Source: Bryum argenteum (Eukaryota; Streptophyta; Bryopsida; Bryales; Bryaceae). Taken from it: 64,000 nt of DNA. The stretch covers positions 8,535,001 through 8,599,000 of the forward strand of contig CM073325.1 in NCBI GenBank assembly GCA_037043015.1, in the 5' to 3' direction. Positions 25,730-37,454 of the stretch are shown here, piece after piece. The translations under genes were made by a program, and so were the position numbers. A model generated the notes under the pieces. The model did no database searches. It was not told the origin of the DNA and saw nothing but the letters and a program-made list of their open reading frames with translations. Each line of letters opens with the position of its first letter. Within the stretch, counting starts at the first letter, position 1.

Positions 25730-26209
25730 GGCGAGGGGAATTGAAGTAATAGTCTCTTGTAGCTTGAATTTAAAGCGAGAAGCAGTCTTCGAAGCGCTCC
25801 TATCATCAACCCTCAAACGCCCAAGTTTGTCATATAATACTGAAAATCACACTGTAGATCACATTCGTCGGTGTGTGGCTTGCTTGAGGGTTTAAGGGTC
25901 AACTGTATCATTGAATTTGACTCTGAAAATGCGCAGATTTATGCTTCCCGGATCTGAAGTTCGAGAACATCTCCATTAATCCATCTGGTAAACATCTTCT
26001 TCGATCTTCATTCCCCTATTTTCCGTTTTGCTTACCTACCGCTGCAGAGATTCGCCATGTAGCAAACCACTATAGCAAGTTGATAGAATGTCTAAGCTTC
26101 CCCAGGATTGGAATACTGAATTGAGAAACCCGATTCTTAAACTGTGAGGCCTCCGACAGCAGTTTCAATTTGATTTCTTAGCTACCAACATTTGTTTCCT
26201 TCCGCAGGT

Positions 26210-26299
26210 TATGAATCCGGAGGACAGGCGCTGTTCGGCTGTTTGGTCATTGACAGGCGCCAGAAACTTGTATTTACAAATACTTTGTCGGGACGCCTG
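26210..26299 (+). other. 29-codon upstream ORF before fucosyltransferase copy 3
   Basis: It begins right after a splice-acceptor-like TTCCTTCCGCAG (ending 26206), starts MNPEDRRCSAVW and stops 35 bases before the main ATG. The start and first 17 residues are largely kept in copy 1. Confidence 0.35.
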
Positions 26300-26334
26300 A
26301 TGATCAGGGACAACGTGAGGTGATTTGCGAGCAA

Positions 26335-28901
26335 ATGTGTTGCGAATTTAAACACAAAATGGACACACAGTACAGTAAAGCGTCACTGCCGTTGCACACA
26401 GGGAGGAGGATGGTTTGTTACTTTCCTCGATTCATGATCGGGTGCTCAAAGAATACAAATGTGTTCAGAGTTGGGATGATAATATTATTTGGGCTTTCCG
26501 TCCTCTTTGTTCCACTCTCCTTGACATTCACTTCAGCTCTTCGCCAGCGCTTGATCGAACCCTCATTGATCGCTGCTCGAGGTATGGCTCCTTTACCAGT
26601 GGCTGCCACCCTGACTCTCAAATTTTGGAACAATGTCGATAGCTAGCATCGAGCTTTCCGAAAGAGTAGGTTGCATTTCTCTTCGAAATCGAGTAGGGCT
26701 ACAATGAGGTACGCATGTGAGCCTTAAAGCTGCTTTCATACACTTGCAGGAAACAACGCGCATTCGAGGAGGATGATGCCAGACGAGTCGTGGGGTGGCC
26801 TGTCACTTGCACCGGAGTATAAAGCGACCACAGTTGTTGGGAGGAGCGAGCCAAACGAGTCTTTAGGTGGCTTATTACTTGCACCTGAGGTGAGAGGGAC
26901 CACAATTGCTGTGGGGAGCGAGCCAGACGAGAATTTGGGTGGTTCATCACAAACACCGGAGGTAGAAAAGATCACACAGGAGGTGAGGAGCGAACCGGAC
27001 GAAACTTCGGGTAGGTCATCACATTCACCGGAGGTACAAGAGACCACACCTGAAGTGAGGAGCGAGCCAGACGAGACTTGGGGTGGCTCATCACATCCAT
27101 CGGAGGTTGAAGAAACTACACAGGAGGTGAGGAGCGAACCGGTCGAGACTTCGGGTGGCTCATCACATTCATCGGAGGTAGAAGAGAGTACACACCAAGT
27201 GAGGAGCGAGGACGAGACTTTGGATGGTTCATCTCGGTCACGATATGTGGAAAAGACCACACATGAAGTGAGGACCGAGTTAGACAAGACTTTTAATGGC
27301 TCCTTACTTGCAGCCCCGGAGGTTAAAGAGGTCACACCTACCGTAAGGAGCGAGCTAGATGCGACATTAGTTGGCTTATTACTTGCACCGGAGGCTTTCA
27401 ATGACACAAAGTGTATCAGCAGATCGGAAGAATATTTGCTGCGGAGACCGTCGGCGCACAAGCCCTCATCGTACCTGATTACGAAGCTTCGTGAGTACGA
27501 GGTTCGTCATCGGAAGTGTGCTCAAGAGGTTCACAACTTCAACCCTAGCATCGATGCTACGGAGCAAGAATTTGGAGGGTGCCAGTTTATCGTGTGGACT
27601 GGTATGTCAGTCGGCTTGGGGAACCGAATAATGACCCTTGTATCCGCATTTGTATATGCACTCTTGACGGACAGGGTGCTTCTCACACAACGAACCGTGG
27701 ACAATGACGAGCTCTTCTGCGAACCCTTTCCCGGTACATCCTGGCTGCTTCCCGAAGCTTTCCCAGATGAGTGGATGACAGAACTGAACTCGAGCTCGTC
27801 GTGTAGGTTCGGGATCTTGATACGAAATGGCACCTTCACGTCTTCTCACGATGGTTATGCATATCTCAACCTGATGCACGACTATGACACCGATGACAAG
27901 CGGTTTTTCTGTCCTCGTAGTCAAGCCTACTTGACCAACTTTCCTTGGCTGTTCTTGAGGTCGAACCAGTATTTTCTTCCGGGACTCCATTTTGTGCCTG
28001 AGTTTCAAGAAGAGCTCGACAAGCTGTTCCCGGATCGCGAGTCGGTGTTCCATCATATCGTCCGCTACCTACTTCACCCCTCCGACTCTGTTTGGAAAAG
28101 AATATCAAGCTTTTATGATTCGAAACTGGCGAGCGCCCAACATAAAGTGGGCCTCCAAATTCGGATCTTCGGATCTTTCAATCTGACGACTATCTTAGAT
28201 TCGGTAAGCGCTACTCGGGCTGTTGTTTCTCTTCATTACCTTTTCTATTTTGACTTGTGTGAGTGTTCTCAATTATATAATGTCGTTTCGAAAGCTGACA
28301 GTTATGTACGTCGCAGGTGTTCTCATGTGTACTTGACAACAAGCTGCTGCCGAACGTGACGATGAGCGCAGTCGACAATGTTGACAAATCTCAAAGGACG
28401 AGTTCCATCTCCGTCTTGGTTGCATCTCTCCACGAGATCTTTTACAAAGGTTTAAGAGGATACTATCGGAATCATACGACAGCAGACGGGCAGCAGTTGG
28501 GCGTGTATACAGCAAGCCATGAGGAGGAGCAATATCTGAAGTCGGTAGACCATGATAAGAAGGCATTAGTTGACATGTACCTTCTCTCGTTTAGCGACAC
28601 ACTCGTAACAAGTGCGTGGTCCACTTTTGGGTACGTATCCCAAGGGATCTCGGGAGCGACTTCGTGGATTCTCACCAAGATTGAAGATGAGGAGGCGGCG
28701 TTTGCAAAGCAACAAGGTCAGTGTATTCATGCATCATCAATCGAGCCTTGTTTCCATGCTGCTCCGGTCATGGATTGTGATAACAAAGGCTGGGGTCTCA
28801 ACCCCGGTGAAATGTATCCTCACATTCAATACTGTGAGGATATTCCCTGGGGAATCAAAATCATGAACAAACCCAGGGTGACCTTCGAAACAGGTCCGTG
28901 A
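26335..28901 (+). CDS. GT37 fucosyltransferase, copy 3 (intact, 761 aa)
   Basis: Likely a Golgi alpha-1,2-fucosyltransferase of the plant xyloglucan/AGP type (GT37, AtFUT1 relatives), which moves fucose from GDP-fucose to galactose on wall glycans. Three exons join in frame: 26335-26581, 26750-28203 and 28317-28901 (introns 168 and 113 bp, phases 1 and 0). Residues 1-45 are cytosolic, 46-69 form a type II membrane anchor, about 91-282 are a stem of 24-aa acidic Ser/Thr-rich repeats, and about 283-761 are the catalytic domain. Family landmarks are HKPSSYLITKLREYE, GLGNR near 371, EPFPGTSWLLPEAFP, HDYDTDDKRFFC, VGLQIRIF, and MYLLSFSDTLVTSAWSTFGY near 655. The exact acceptor substrate cannot be told from sequence. 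The repeat-built stem is unusual for this family. An alternative start is Met9 of the same frame. Confidence 0.92.
26815..27395 (+). repeat. 72-bp coding minisatellite in the stem of copy 3
   Basis: Eight 23-25-aa units precede the ninth, which is the start of the GT37 domain itself. The pattern is SEPDETxGGSSxxPEVEETTxEVR. Equivalent arrays occupy about 13550-14170 in copy 1 and 20150-20770 in copy 2. All copies have the same number of units. Confidence 0.85.
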
Positions 28902-30454
28902 AACTTTTTACGAAACGAACATCTTCGCATGTCCAGGCAATGCATAACATGCTTATCACAGTCACCAACTCTTTCGGGAGATTGATGTACCCTTCTACGA
29001 TTACGAAGTGTGTTCTAGATCTCCCGGATCAAGGCGCGCCGAAAAGCAAAGCGAAAACAACACTCTGACCCTATACATTATTGAGACTTGAGAGAAAACA
29101 GTTTGCGGCAGAAGGTGTGTGCACGCAACGAGTGTTACTTCACCTTCATTCATAGCTGATTCTACATGTCAAATCGTAGAACCTGGCTCCGGATTCTTTC
29201 AACAGAGATTTATTGTCCTGATGTAAAATAGAGATAGGAATTTTGCTTCTATCATCACTTCTTGCTACAAGAAGATTCATTGTTATGATTTAGTTTCTCT
29301 GACTACCTTTTGTGCAATGCTTTTGTGCATGCTAAAATTTTCTTTCAGGTTTAAAAATCTTCTTTTGGTCACCTTCATGTTTGGATGCTTACAAAAGTAA
29401 TTTCAAAAGAGATCATGGTCGATGATGGTTACTAATTACCTTTTTATTGATAAATCAGAAGGGTCCTATAGACACCTGGGAAGTTACTCTGAGTAGTAAT
29501 AGACTCACAATTATTTTTTATTTTGTGATTTATAGCTGCAAGTGAGGAGTTTAAGATTTCTGAGGTACGAGAGTAAATGTGTGTTACGCATTATGGTTTT
29601 TATTTTGTAATGTGGGTTGTTTTTTAGTCATCATTGTCGATGTTACAATTATTTGATGCACATTGCGTATTGAGGTATTAGTTGGTGTATTGTGATCCTC
29701 TCAAATGGTCATATTCATTAAATCGATACATTTTGAAGTCTTAGTTTAGTTTGGAATTGTTAAAAGTACAAGAGGAATAAAGGAAAAACACAACATTATG
29801 TTATTTGCATAAAGTAGCTAAGTTCTAGTCCCAAAAACCTCATATGTATTGATTCATTGGATATTGCCTTTCAAGGTGGTTGTTCCTCCCACTATGCTTA
29901 AGACGTGTTCTATACTTAATTCACGAGTTCTCATGTCTATGCATGTTTACTATGTTAGAAACCGAATTGATCATTTTTCTTACTTTGTTATGATTATTTT
30001 GTACCAACTTGTTGAAAATAAAAATGACCCTTGTTTGGGTGAATGTAACTAGTCCGATGGGAATGCTCTAACTTCCAATTTGTCAACATGGTAAGATTTT
30101 TGGTACTAAGAGTTTAAATGCAAAAGGAAAAAAATATATGCACCATTGTAGAGTCCATGGATAAACAATGTAAAAGAATTTGTCTAAAAATAAGGGACTC
30201 TAAAAATATGAATTTGGCTAAGGATTTGACTAACCTCCCAACTCCACCTTGGAGACTTCCTCTCTACAAAGACCTAAACTCCCTCCACCGTAGAAAAACA
30301 CCATAATTTGCTAAAAATGGTTGATTTTGTAATGGTTTAGACAACTCATTAATATAGTTAGATATGGTTTGGATGGTCTGGATTACTCATTAATATTAAA
30401 TCTTGTGAGACGGGTGTTTGAACCAAATCATGGTGTTTTCGTGAGACGGAAGGA
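28902..30454 (+). other. 3' flank of fucosyltransferase copy 3
   Basis: Near-identical to the flanks of copies 1 and 2 and without a further gene. The stretch 29020-29070 and several points after it differ from the other units at CAG/CTG positions. Confidence 0.5.
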
Positions 30455-33136
30455 GTATAATTTAACGACGTTTCCTTTCAACTTCAAAACTTAACCTCTC
30501 ACGAAATGGAAAAAGAAAAGGAAAGACAAAGACAAAGAAGAGAAAGAAAATGGCAAAGCCAAGGAAAGAAGAAGGCAACGGAAAGAGAAGAAACGAAAAA
30601 GACAAAGAAAAGCAATCACCATCTGCGTTTCTTTATCGCTACCCCTCTTTCTTTTTCACCCTTCAGGGGTAAAGCCATCCAGGTCATCATCTCGCACCTC
30701 TCGGGCCAGAACGACCGACGGACAAGGACGAAGAAGCTCTCAATAGACCTGCCAGGAGTCTCCGTCATTCCGCGTGCGACCCTCCATGGCAGCAACGCCG
30801 AGTCCAACAGACTTGGCGGTATCTACGCAGACATCTACACTACTTGTCGTAGACTACACCACACTCTACAGTCCTACTTATAGTCTGTACTAAACCTCCA
30901 TCCAATCCAATTCAACAACACTGACAGAGTAGAATCCACGCGGGTCCGTCGTACATTCAGTTGCTGCCCCGATCCGGTCGCAGTAGATGCAGGCGCCCTT
31001 GACGGTAGGAGTTGACAATTTCCAGCACTCTTCCCTTGCGTTGGCTTCCCCCCCTCCATCACACTCCTGATCTACTACGGACAACATCTGCGCTGCGGAC
31101 AAATCGCATTGCAACCGCCCGTACCTTCCTCACTGTAAGCTTACCTCTTGTTCGCCTCAGAGTATTGGTGAGAAGCAAATTGAGATGCGTTGCAACACGT
31201 GATAAAGCTAAGCGAGTGGACTTTTAGAAGAGAGTGAACGTTTTAAGTTGAGAATAGATTGAATTGCTACGGACGTCATTTTCCTCTACGTGTTGCGCTG
31301 CGGAGGTTCCACTTTCTTGATCGCTGATCGCTTGGCTCAAGTCGGGCTCGTTTTCGAGGAATGACCTTGTGATTTGCCTACGAAGGACATGAGAAAGCAA
31401 AGCGAGTGAATTTTTTTAATTTGAGGAACCGGCTTTCTATTTTCAGGTACGAAGCAGTGGAGTTGATGTTTTCTGTCGCGCATTATTCCTATGATAAGAT
31501 TCCTCTGTAGCGGAGAACATTTCCTCTGCGGAGACAGTTAATTGCCACCGTTCCCTCGATCGCTGCTTGAGTTAGTTGTTTGTTGTCAGTACTGGCTCGT
31601 GTTCAGGTGATGGTTTTGTGATTTGCGTAGCATTACATGAACAGTAGATTGAGTTGCGTAGCAGCGCATGAAACATCAAATGAGGGAGATTTTTTGTGTG
31701 AGAGATGGGCTTTCTTTCCTCAGGTGTGAACATTTTCAATCGTGAGTCATTTTAAAGAATAGATTGTATTACGGCGGACTTTTTTTTTAACCTGTGTTTT
31801 CGCTGCGGAGAGAAATGATTTCCACTATTTTCTAGATCGCTGTAAGCTACGAGTTCGGGTTTCGTGTACATACTATCAATTCTGGCTCGTTTTAGAGTGA
31901 TCTTTGCAATATAAGGAAAAGCAAAAAGAGTGACGATGTTCATGTTAGGATGTTAGGATGTTAAGATGTTACGTTGAGTCAACTTTCTTGTTCTTAAGGA
32001 TTACGCATTTCATGTTGGGCATTTTTCTTATAAATTGATGTTTCGGGCACCGATTTGGTTGCAGGCGTCTGTAAAGGTGGGTCGACTTTATTAGTTGCTT
32101 TTCACAGCCATCTGCCATCTCTCCTCATCGCTTTAAAATGAAACTCTCGATTATTGAGATGAGTTTGGTGCAGCGGGGAGATGTGATTGCGACAGCCGCT
32201 TGATTGCTGTATATTATTGACGAAAAGCTTAGGAGAGAGAGTTGCATGGACATCTCATGGATTTCGGGCGACAGCTGTTTGTCTGTCTGTCGGCCCTCAG
32301 CTTGTCGGAAAATGGCTTACGCAAAGAGCAGTGGCCTTGTGATTCAGGGGAATGGATTAAACGTTTAAGTTGGGCATAATTTCTTACGATTAGGTTGAAT
32401 TGACAGCTTACGAAGATCGTCTGTGACAATTTTATTAGTCACTTTCACTGCCTTTGCTTTTTGCTTAGTACGAAAATTGCGATTTTGAAAATTATTAGTG
32501 TATCGTACAGCGGGGATAGTTGACTGCGACAGGTTCTCGATTGCTGTAAGGTATCGACGGAAAGCAGAGGAGATCGCTTTTAGGTTACGACAGAAAGCAT
32601 AGGTGAGAGTGGCCAATTCGGGTGGCAGCTGTTTGTCTGTCTGTCGCTCGGCAGCTTGTTGGGAAATAGCTCACGCGAACAGGAATGGAAGTGATTTGTG
32701 AATGGTAGATATTCTTTAAGGTGGACCTACTAATTTAGTCCTAAGTTAGGTCTTCGAAGACGTGGAGCAGCTCAACTTTGGAATCTTTTAGTGAACACCC
32801 AAATTGCAGTATTTTAGTTTAAACCGCATAAAGTGTGAAGAGCACGTATCAAGAGCGAATCGTGTTGAAAGAGGATTGGATTTGTGATTTGTGAGTGGTT
32901 GCCTCTGAATGAGTACGCGTTTTGTAAAATTGCTGAGTTCACATTTGGGTCGCACGTTCTACTGCGTTGTCTCTTATTACTGGTTAATTGTAGAGGACAA
33001 TCATGGTGTGAATCTCTGAGGATTGACAATGTAATGGTGTATGCTTACAATTGGTAATGCAAATTTAGTTTGATTTATCAGATTGAACCGAGTTTTTCTA
33101 CTACATAATTTCTTACCTCTTTTGTCACTTTTGCAG
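30455..33136 (+). promoter_or_regulatory. Putative promoter, first leader exon and leader intron of the C2 gene
   Basis: The stretch up to 32339 is shared with the other tandem units, while 32340-33136 is unique. A donor-like ACTGTAAGCTT at about 31132 could end a non-coding first exon, with an acceptor CACTTTTGCAG just before 33137, giving a leader intron of about 2 kb. GTATAATTTAAC at about 30453-30465 is a possible TATA-like box. All of this is inferred from splice motifs and position. Confidence 0.4.
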
Positions 33137-33342
33137 CAGGGGTTCACTGTGTATTTCACGATTAGCTACGTAGAAATCGAGCTCTAAGACTTTTAGGTCT
33201 GGTTCTCAGAGCGCAGTTCGGGACTGGGACGCGGATGGAGGATAGATTCAGGTGATTCTCTCGTGCAATTTCTACGTTAATCGATACTACCCTGCAGCTC
33301 CGCTCAGCTATCGTCACCGACAATTCTTGATCGCTGTGGCAG
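33137..33342 (+). other. Putative non-coding leader exon of the C2 gene
   Basis: It is bounded by CTTTTGCAG on the left and by the strong donor GCAG|GTAAGAAG on the right. It contains stops in all frames and short upstream ATGs. The next exon begins at 33658 after ATTGCAG. Confidence 0.5.
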
Positions 33343-33669
33343 GTAAGAAGACGTTCTGTTTCTTTACTACCATATTATTCATACGACACGTCGTGTTTTT
33401 CTTGCAAGAGTAGACGGGTAAGCGCTACGTCAAGAGTAATTTTTGTAAGATGTTATTCTGTCAGGTTGCAGAAACTTCGTTGACAGCTCTCTTTTGATTT
33501 ATCACTTCATTGACTTCTATGAAGAATCTGAACTACTGCGAACAGAAAGTACTTTCCCATGAATAGCGATACCTTGAAGAACGTCGTTTAAAGCACACTG
33601 GTCGTAATGCCTCTCTGTGCGAAGGTTTCCTAATCCATTCTTTTGATTTAATTGCAGGCGCTGGGAAGG

Positions 33670-34667
33670 ATGCCGGCAGGCACTTTAGATGTTTATCTGG
33701 ACTGCGCTAAAGGTCTCAAGGACACGGAGATCATTGGTAAGTAAAAGAACACTCCTTGAAACTCTCCTGCTTTTTGAGATTGTTCGCGGTGCAGACTCTA
33801 GTGTTGTAATTTCAGACATGCAACACCTGGTGTCCTAGTTGATCAATTCGTAAAGCTTGGTTGGGCAGGCAAAGCGGACCCCTATGTAATTCTTAAGGCT
33901 GGAAGAGCAACCGCGAAAACCGCCACCTGCAAAGGTAGACCTCGGACATCCTGTTTATGTGATCAGTCAATGCAAGCAATGTATCCAATTGTGATCACGT
34001 AGAGGCTTGATGCCCGAGACACGTCAACGACGATAGTTTTTATTTCCAGTTTCTTGTCTTCCTTCCATGGGACTCCTGTGCGTTATTTCTAGATTATATT
34101 TGTCTCCTTTGTAGATTGTCTGAAGGTGAAGGTGTCTTGTTTCTTGATAGACCAAGGGAGCTCACCAGTATGGAGCGAGAAGATTACTCTTCGACTTGCA
34201 AGAGACTGCAAGCAACTGATTCTTACAATCTACAATTCGAACAGGTTATACAAGGACGACGTAATGGGGACATGCACGTAAGAAGACCTTCCACAATTCG
34301 TCCATTTAATACCAGCTACATAGATCATTGAGGTTGAGCTATAAAGGTCATTTTTGCATAGGACTAAACACGTCACGTGCTAACAGCTATATTGTTGAGA
34401 ATAGAGAGAAATGAAGGCAGACGGTGATTGCTCTTGGTCATACAAGTGATCAAGTCTCAACCTAGGTAGTAAAGAAGAACGTGTTTGTGATGTTGCAGGA
34501 TAACTCTATCAGAAGTGTTTGATTCCGACAACACACTCCCAGACGGAACTTTCTTAAGCCCTTCAGCAGATTATCCAGTGACTCGTCCTGATGGGAAAGG
34601 CCGAGGGCATATCAGACTTGCACTCGTGTTTGAACAAGATGGCAAGGCAGAAAGAGATATAGAGTAA
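33670..34667 (+). CDS. Small single C2-domain protein (142 aa)
   Basis: Four coding exons join in frame: 33670-33736, 33869-33934, 34151-34277 and 34499-34667 (phases 1, 1, 2). The product starts MPAGTLDVYLDCAKGL and contains KADPYV, GSSPVWSEKITLRL and YNSNRLYKDDVMG, the order of strands in plant single-C2 proteins such as the elicitor-responsive or phloem 16-kDa type. These bind membranes and often calcium. The Asp residues of loop 1 (KDTE, ADPY) are kept, but loop 3 reads NSNRLYKDD where DxD is usual, so calcium binding may be weak. The C-terminus after the C2 core is a 40-residue Gly/Asp/Pro-rich tail. The last codons overlap a donor-like GAGTAAGTG; splicing there would add a single codon before a stop. 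Exons upstream are non-coding. Confidence 0.88.
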
Positions 34668-35576
34668 GTGGCTTTTACCTGAATGCAGAATTCACTTTGA
34701 ATATGTCAGTGATGGTTAACTATGTCAAGCATTGTATTTGGAACGTGCTCTGATGCGGGGGCTGCACGTGCGTGCAGGTATTGAAGGGTTGCGATGGTAT
34801 TTATTTAAAAGTGGAACTTTATTCAAGAACTGGAGAAACTGGAGCCTCCTTTTGGAAGGGAGAGTACAAATGCCCACATTTTAAAGATGGGAGACCCGGT
34901 AGAATACCTAGCAGGACTAAGCACTTGAGCCCCTTTTACTTCATTATGCTAAGCTAGAGTATCAGCTCTTTTCATTGTGAAGTCCTGTAGCGTATTTTAC
35001 CTGAACCTCATGATAGGAAGCTCGTAGAACAGGTTCAAGTTGTATGAGGTCTATTCCCTCTTTCCTGATTTATTGAGATAGACCATAGATCGTACACTCA
35101 TTGTTACTCAAACATTTGCTGGACTCTATGCAATTTTGTTGAGGTGACGTCTGTCTTATTGGTGCTATACAAGTCATTTATTGAAAGTCTGAATGATACT
35201 AACCATTTGCTTGAGAGCTTGCCTGGAAATGAATTGACTGATTTGAGAAGTTACGAGTTTTTGAATGTATCACTGCTTGATCGATGCATATAACTAGTTT
35301 AAGTTGGTGCAGATCTTGATTATATCTACGATATGTATCTGATATCGCATCTAACTTCGTTAAGTGGTGTAACATTCGATGGCTAGTTGGCAGAGTACGT
35401 TCGGAACTGGACACAAGCATTGTGGACAATATCCTCGTATAGAAAGCGCAAGCTGTAATCAAATTATAATACATGGTCCATACACTCTAATCAGTTTATG
35501 AATTTTAAGGAGCAAGCTTTTGCTTAAGAATCGAGAAATAGCTATCTGTCTGCGAAATGTTATCGTCCTCATGCCT
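34668..35576 (+). other. 3' flank of the C2 gene
   Basis: No recognisable gene. The open stretch at 34772-34957 has no family signature and is probably 3' UTR or a chance frame. The C2 gene and the next gene are convergent across this interval. Confidence 0.5.
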
Positions 35577-37454
35577 TCAAGACTTCGGCTTGGGGTCGAC
35601 CTTCTTTCCATCTTCAGAACTGCTTTTGGGCTTAGCAGCCTCTGCGGCTTTCGACTTCGCCGCCTCAGGCACCTTGGGCTTCGTATCTGGAGCCGGGTTC
35701 TTCACCTCTGGACCCTTTTGCGTCGTTGCCGGAGCCAGGGACTTCGTATCCAGGACCTTGGGCTTCGTCTCTTGAGCTGGGTTCTTCGTCTCTGCGTCTG
35801 TGGCCTTGGGCTTCGTTTCTTGAGCTGGGTTCTTCGCCTCTGCGTCTGTGGCTTCGGGCTTCGTCTCCGGGAGCTTCGTGTGGAGCTCTTGATGTGATTC
35901 TTCGAGAGCTTTGGGCTTCGTCTCCGGGAGCTTCGTCTTATCCTCGTGATGTGATTCTACGGGAACGATAGGCTTTATCTCCGGAAGCTTCACGGACTTG
36001 ACCTCGTCATGTGATTCTTCGTAAGCCTTCGGCTTCGTCCTGATAGGGCTCAGAGGGTTCCTCTTCCTGGGAGATTCAGAACGGTCGCGACCACGAGGTG
36101 ATTTCTCGTCATCGCTGTCTGAATCTGAGCCAGAATCTGACGAAGAATCGTGGTCGTGATCCTTGTGCTTGTGATGAGCCCCATCGTGACGTCCATCCTT
36201 GCAGAGAATGTTGAAATCTCCAGGAGTGCAATACTCTTCAATTGGCTGCTCACAGAACCTGCACAACAGAAGCTGTTACTCGCTTGCAATTGTCCAGTAC
36301 TCTCGTGCAGCCATGGAGGTACGGAAAATGGAATTCAAACCAGACGTAGGGCTCCAAATCCGTGTACTTACTCTCCTGTAGGCTCCTGAACAGTTTTAAC
36401 CACCGCCACCTCCTTGATGACAGGCACTTCAACAATCTCGTCGCAATCCTCCATCAAACACTTCGGGATCTTCCTCTGTCGGGTACGTTTAGTGTATTCA
36501 ATGGTAGGCACCATTTCGGTAACAGTGCGACACTCCTCATGAATCCTGTAGTTTAGAAACGCATTAGATTCTAGTATAGTCCCATGCTAGCACAGAAAGC
36601 AGTGTTATACTCGCATAACCATAAAGAATTGGGTAAGAATGTCTTACTTGTGAACTGTAATTTTTTTCAAGCGAGGAACCTCCCTGATGACAGGCACCTT
36701 CTCCCAAGTCTCAACGTCCTCCATGACGATCCTACTCCTGCGGACGATTTGGGTGCGCTGCTCATGAACAAGCTGCTTCACTAAGACGGTCTTCTCCACT
36801 TTTCGCATTTCAGGTATCTTTTGAATGATCCTCACTTTCGTTTCGTAGTCCTTAAACTGCACATGTACCACTTTGTTACTTCAATTAATAACTGTTCTGA
36901 AAATCGGTACTGTAACTCAAAACGAATGAATTGGACTGTGAGCGTACACGAGTGGTGTTGGGATTGGGGCAATAGGCCTCGCCGACGTGAGTGACCTCCG
37001 TGTTATAACACTTCGTACAGCCGCAGCCTTGGGGATGCACATGAGCGAGAACGTCATAGTGAGAGCCGCTGGAGTGACGGCTTATGGTGTGCTCGAGGCT
37101 GGAGTGGCGGCTCATGGTGTGCTCGCCGCTGGAGTGGCGGCCGATGGTGTGCTCGCCGAAACCATGTTCGCCGCTGGAGTGGCGGCTGATGGTGTGCTCG
37201 CCGAAACCATGTTCGCCGCTGGAGTGGCGGCTCAGAGCGTGCTCGCCGTTACCATGCTCGCCGCTCCGAGGAGTGATGGGTCGCGAGGGCTTCTTCACTG
37301 AGCCATTGGAGTGCGCGCTGCCGTTGATTGGTGACTTGGGGATGCTCGGAAGCCTCGAGGACTTGGAAATCTCATTTGGACTTCTCATCAACACCGCCGA
37401 ACTTGGACCTTGCGGCAGTGTTGCCTCTTTCGCTGGTGCTGTTGCCGTCGCCAT
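35577..37454 (-). CDS. Alveolin/articulin-like Cys- and Val-Pro-rich protein A (523 aa)
   Basis: Four exons on the minus strand: 37454-36948, 36856-36648, 36545-36372 and 36258-35577 (phases 0, 2, 2). Residues about 1-169 hold repeats of (SGEH(G)FGEHTISRHSS) and a Cys cluster GCGCTKC followed by HVGEAYCPNPN. The next ~127 residues alternate Val/Ile/Pro with charged residues (KIPEMRKVEK, EKVPVIREVPRL, VEVPVIKEV), like the VPV repeats of alveolins and articulins, which are membrane-skeleton proteins. Then comes FCEQPIEEYCTPGDFNILC and a long tail of Lys/Glu/Pro repeats (ETKPKATDAETKNPAQ). I do not know a named plant family with this layout. The link to alveolins is by composition only. Function is unknown; a cytoskeletal or flagellated-cell role is speculation. 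ATG at 37454 is chosen because it is the first in frame. Confidence 0.8.

Larger units (their letters stand above)
12517..32339 (+). repeat. Three-copy direct tandem duplication, ~6.6-kb units
   Basis: Unit 1 is 12517-19104, unit 2 is 19105-25729 and unit 3 is 25730-32339 (6588, 6625 and 6610 bp). Each opens with GGCGAGGGGAATTGAAG; the two internal junctions share the joint CCTTGGCGAGGGGAATTG. Left of unit 1 the sequence is CTACTC and right of unit 3 it is TGATTCAGGGG, so the outer edges are unique. Each unit holds a fucosyltransferase gene in its first half, ~1.6 kb of 3' flank, and then upstream or leader DNA that in unit 3 leads into the C2 gene. The copies are nearly identical apart from clustered small changes described under findings. 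Both junctions having the same joint suggests one duplication followed by unequal exchange. Confidence 0.93.

Noticed and set aside
34772-34957. 61-aa frame after the C2 gene as a further exon
   Set aside because: Splicing from the donor at the C2 stop into this region meets a stop after one codon; no family similarity.
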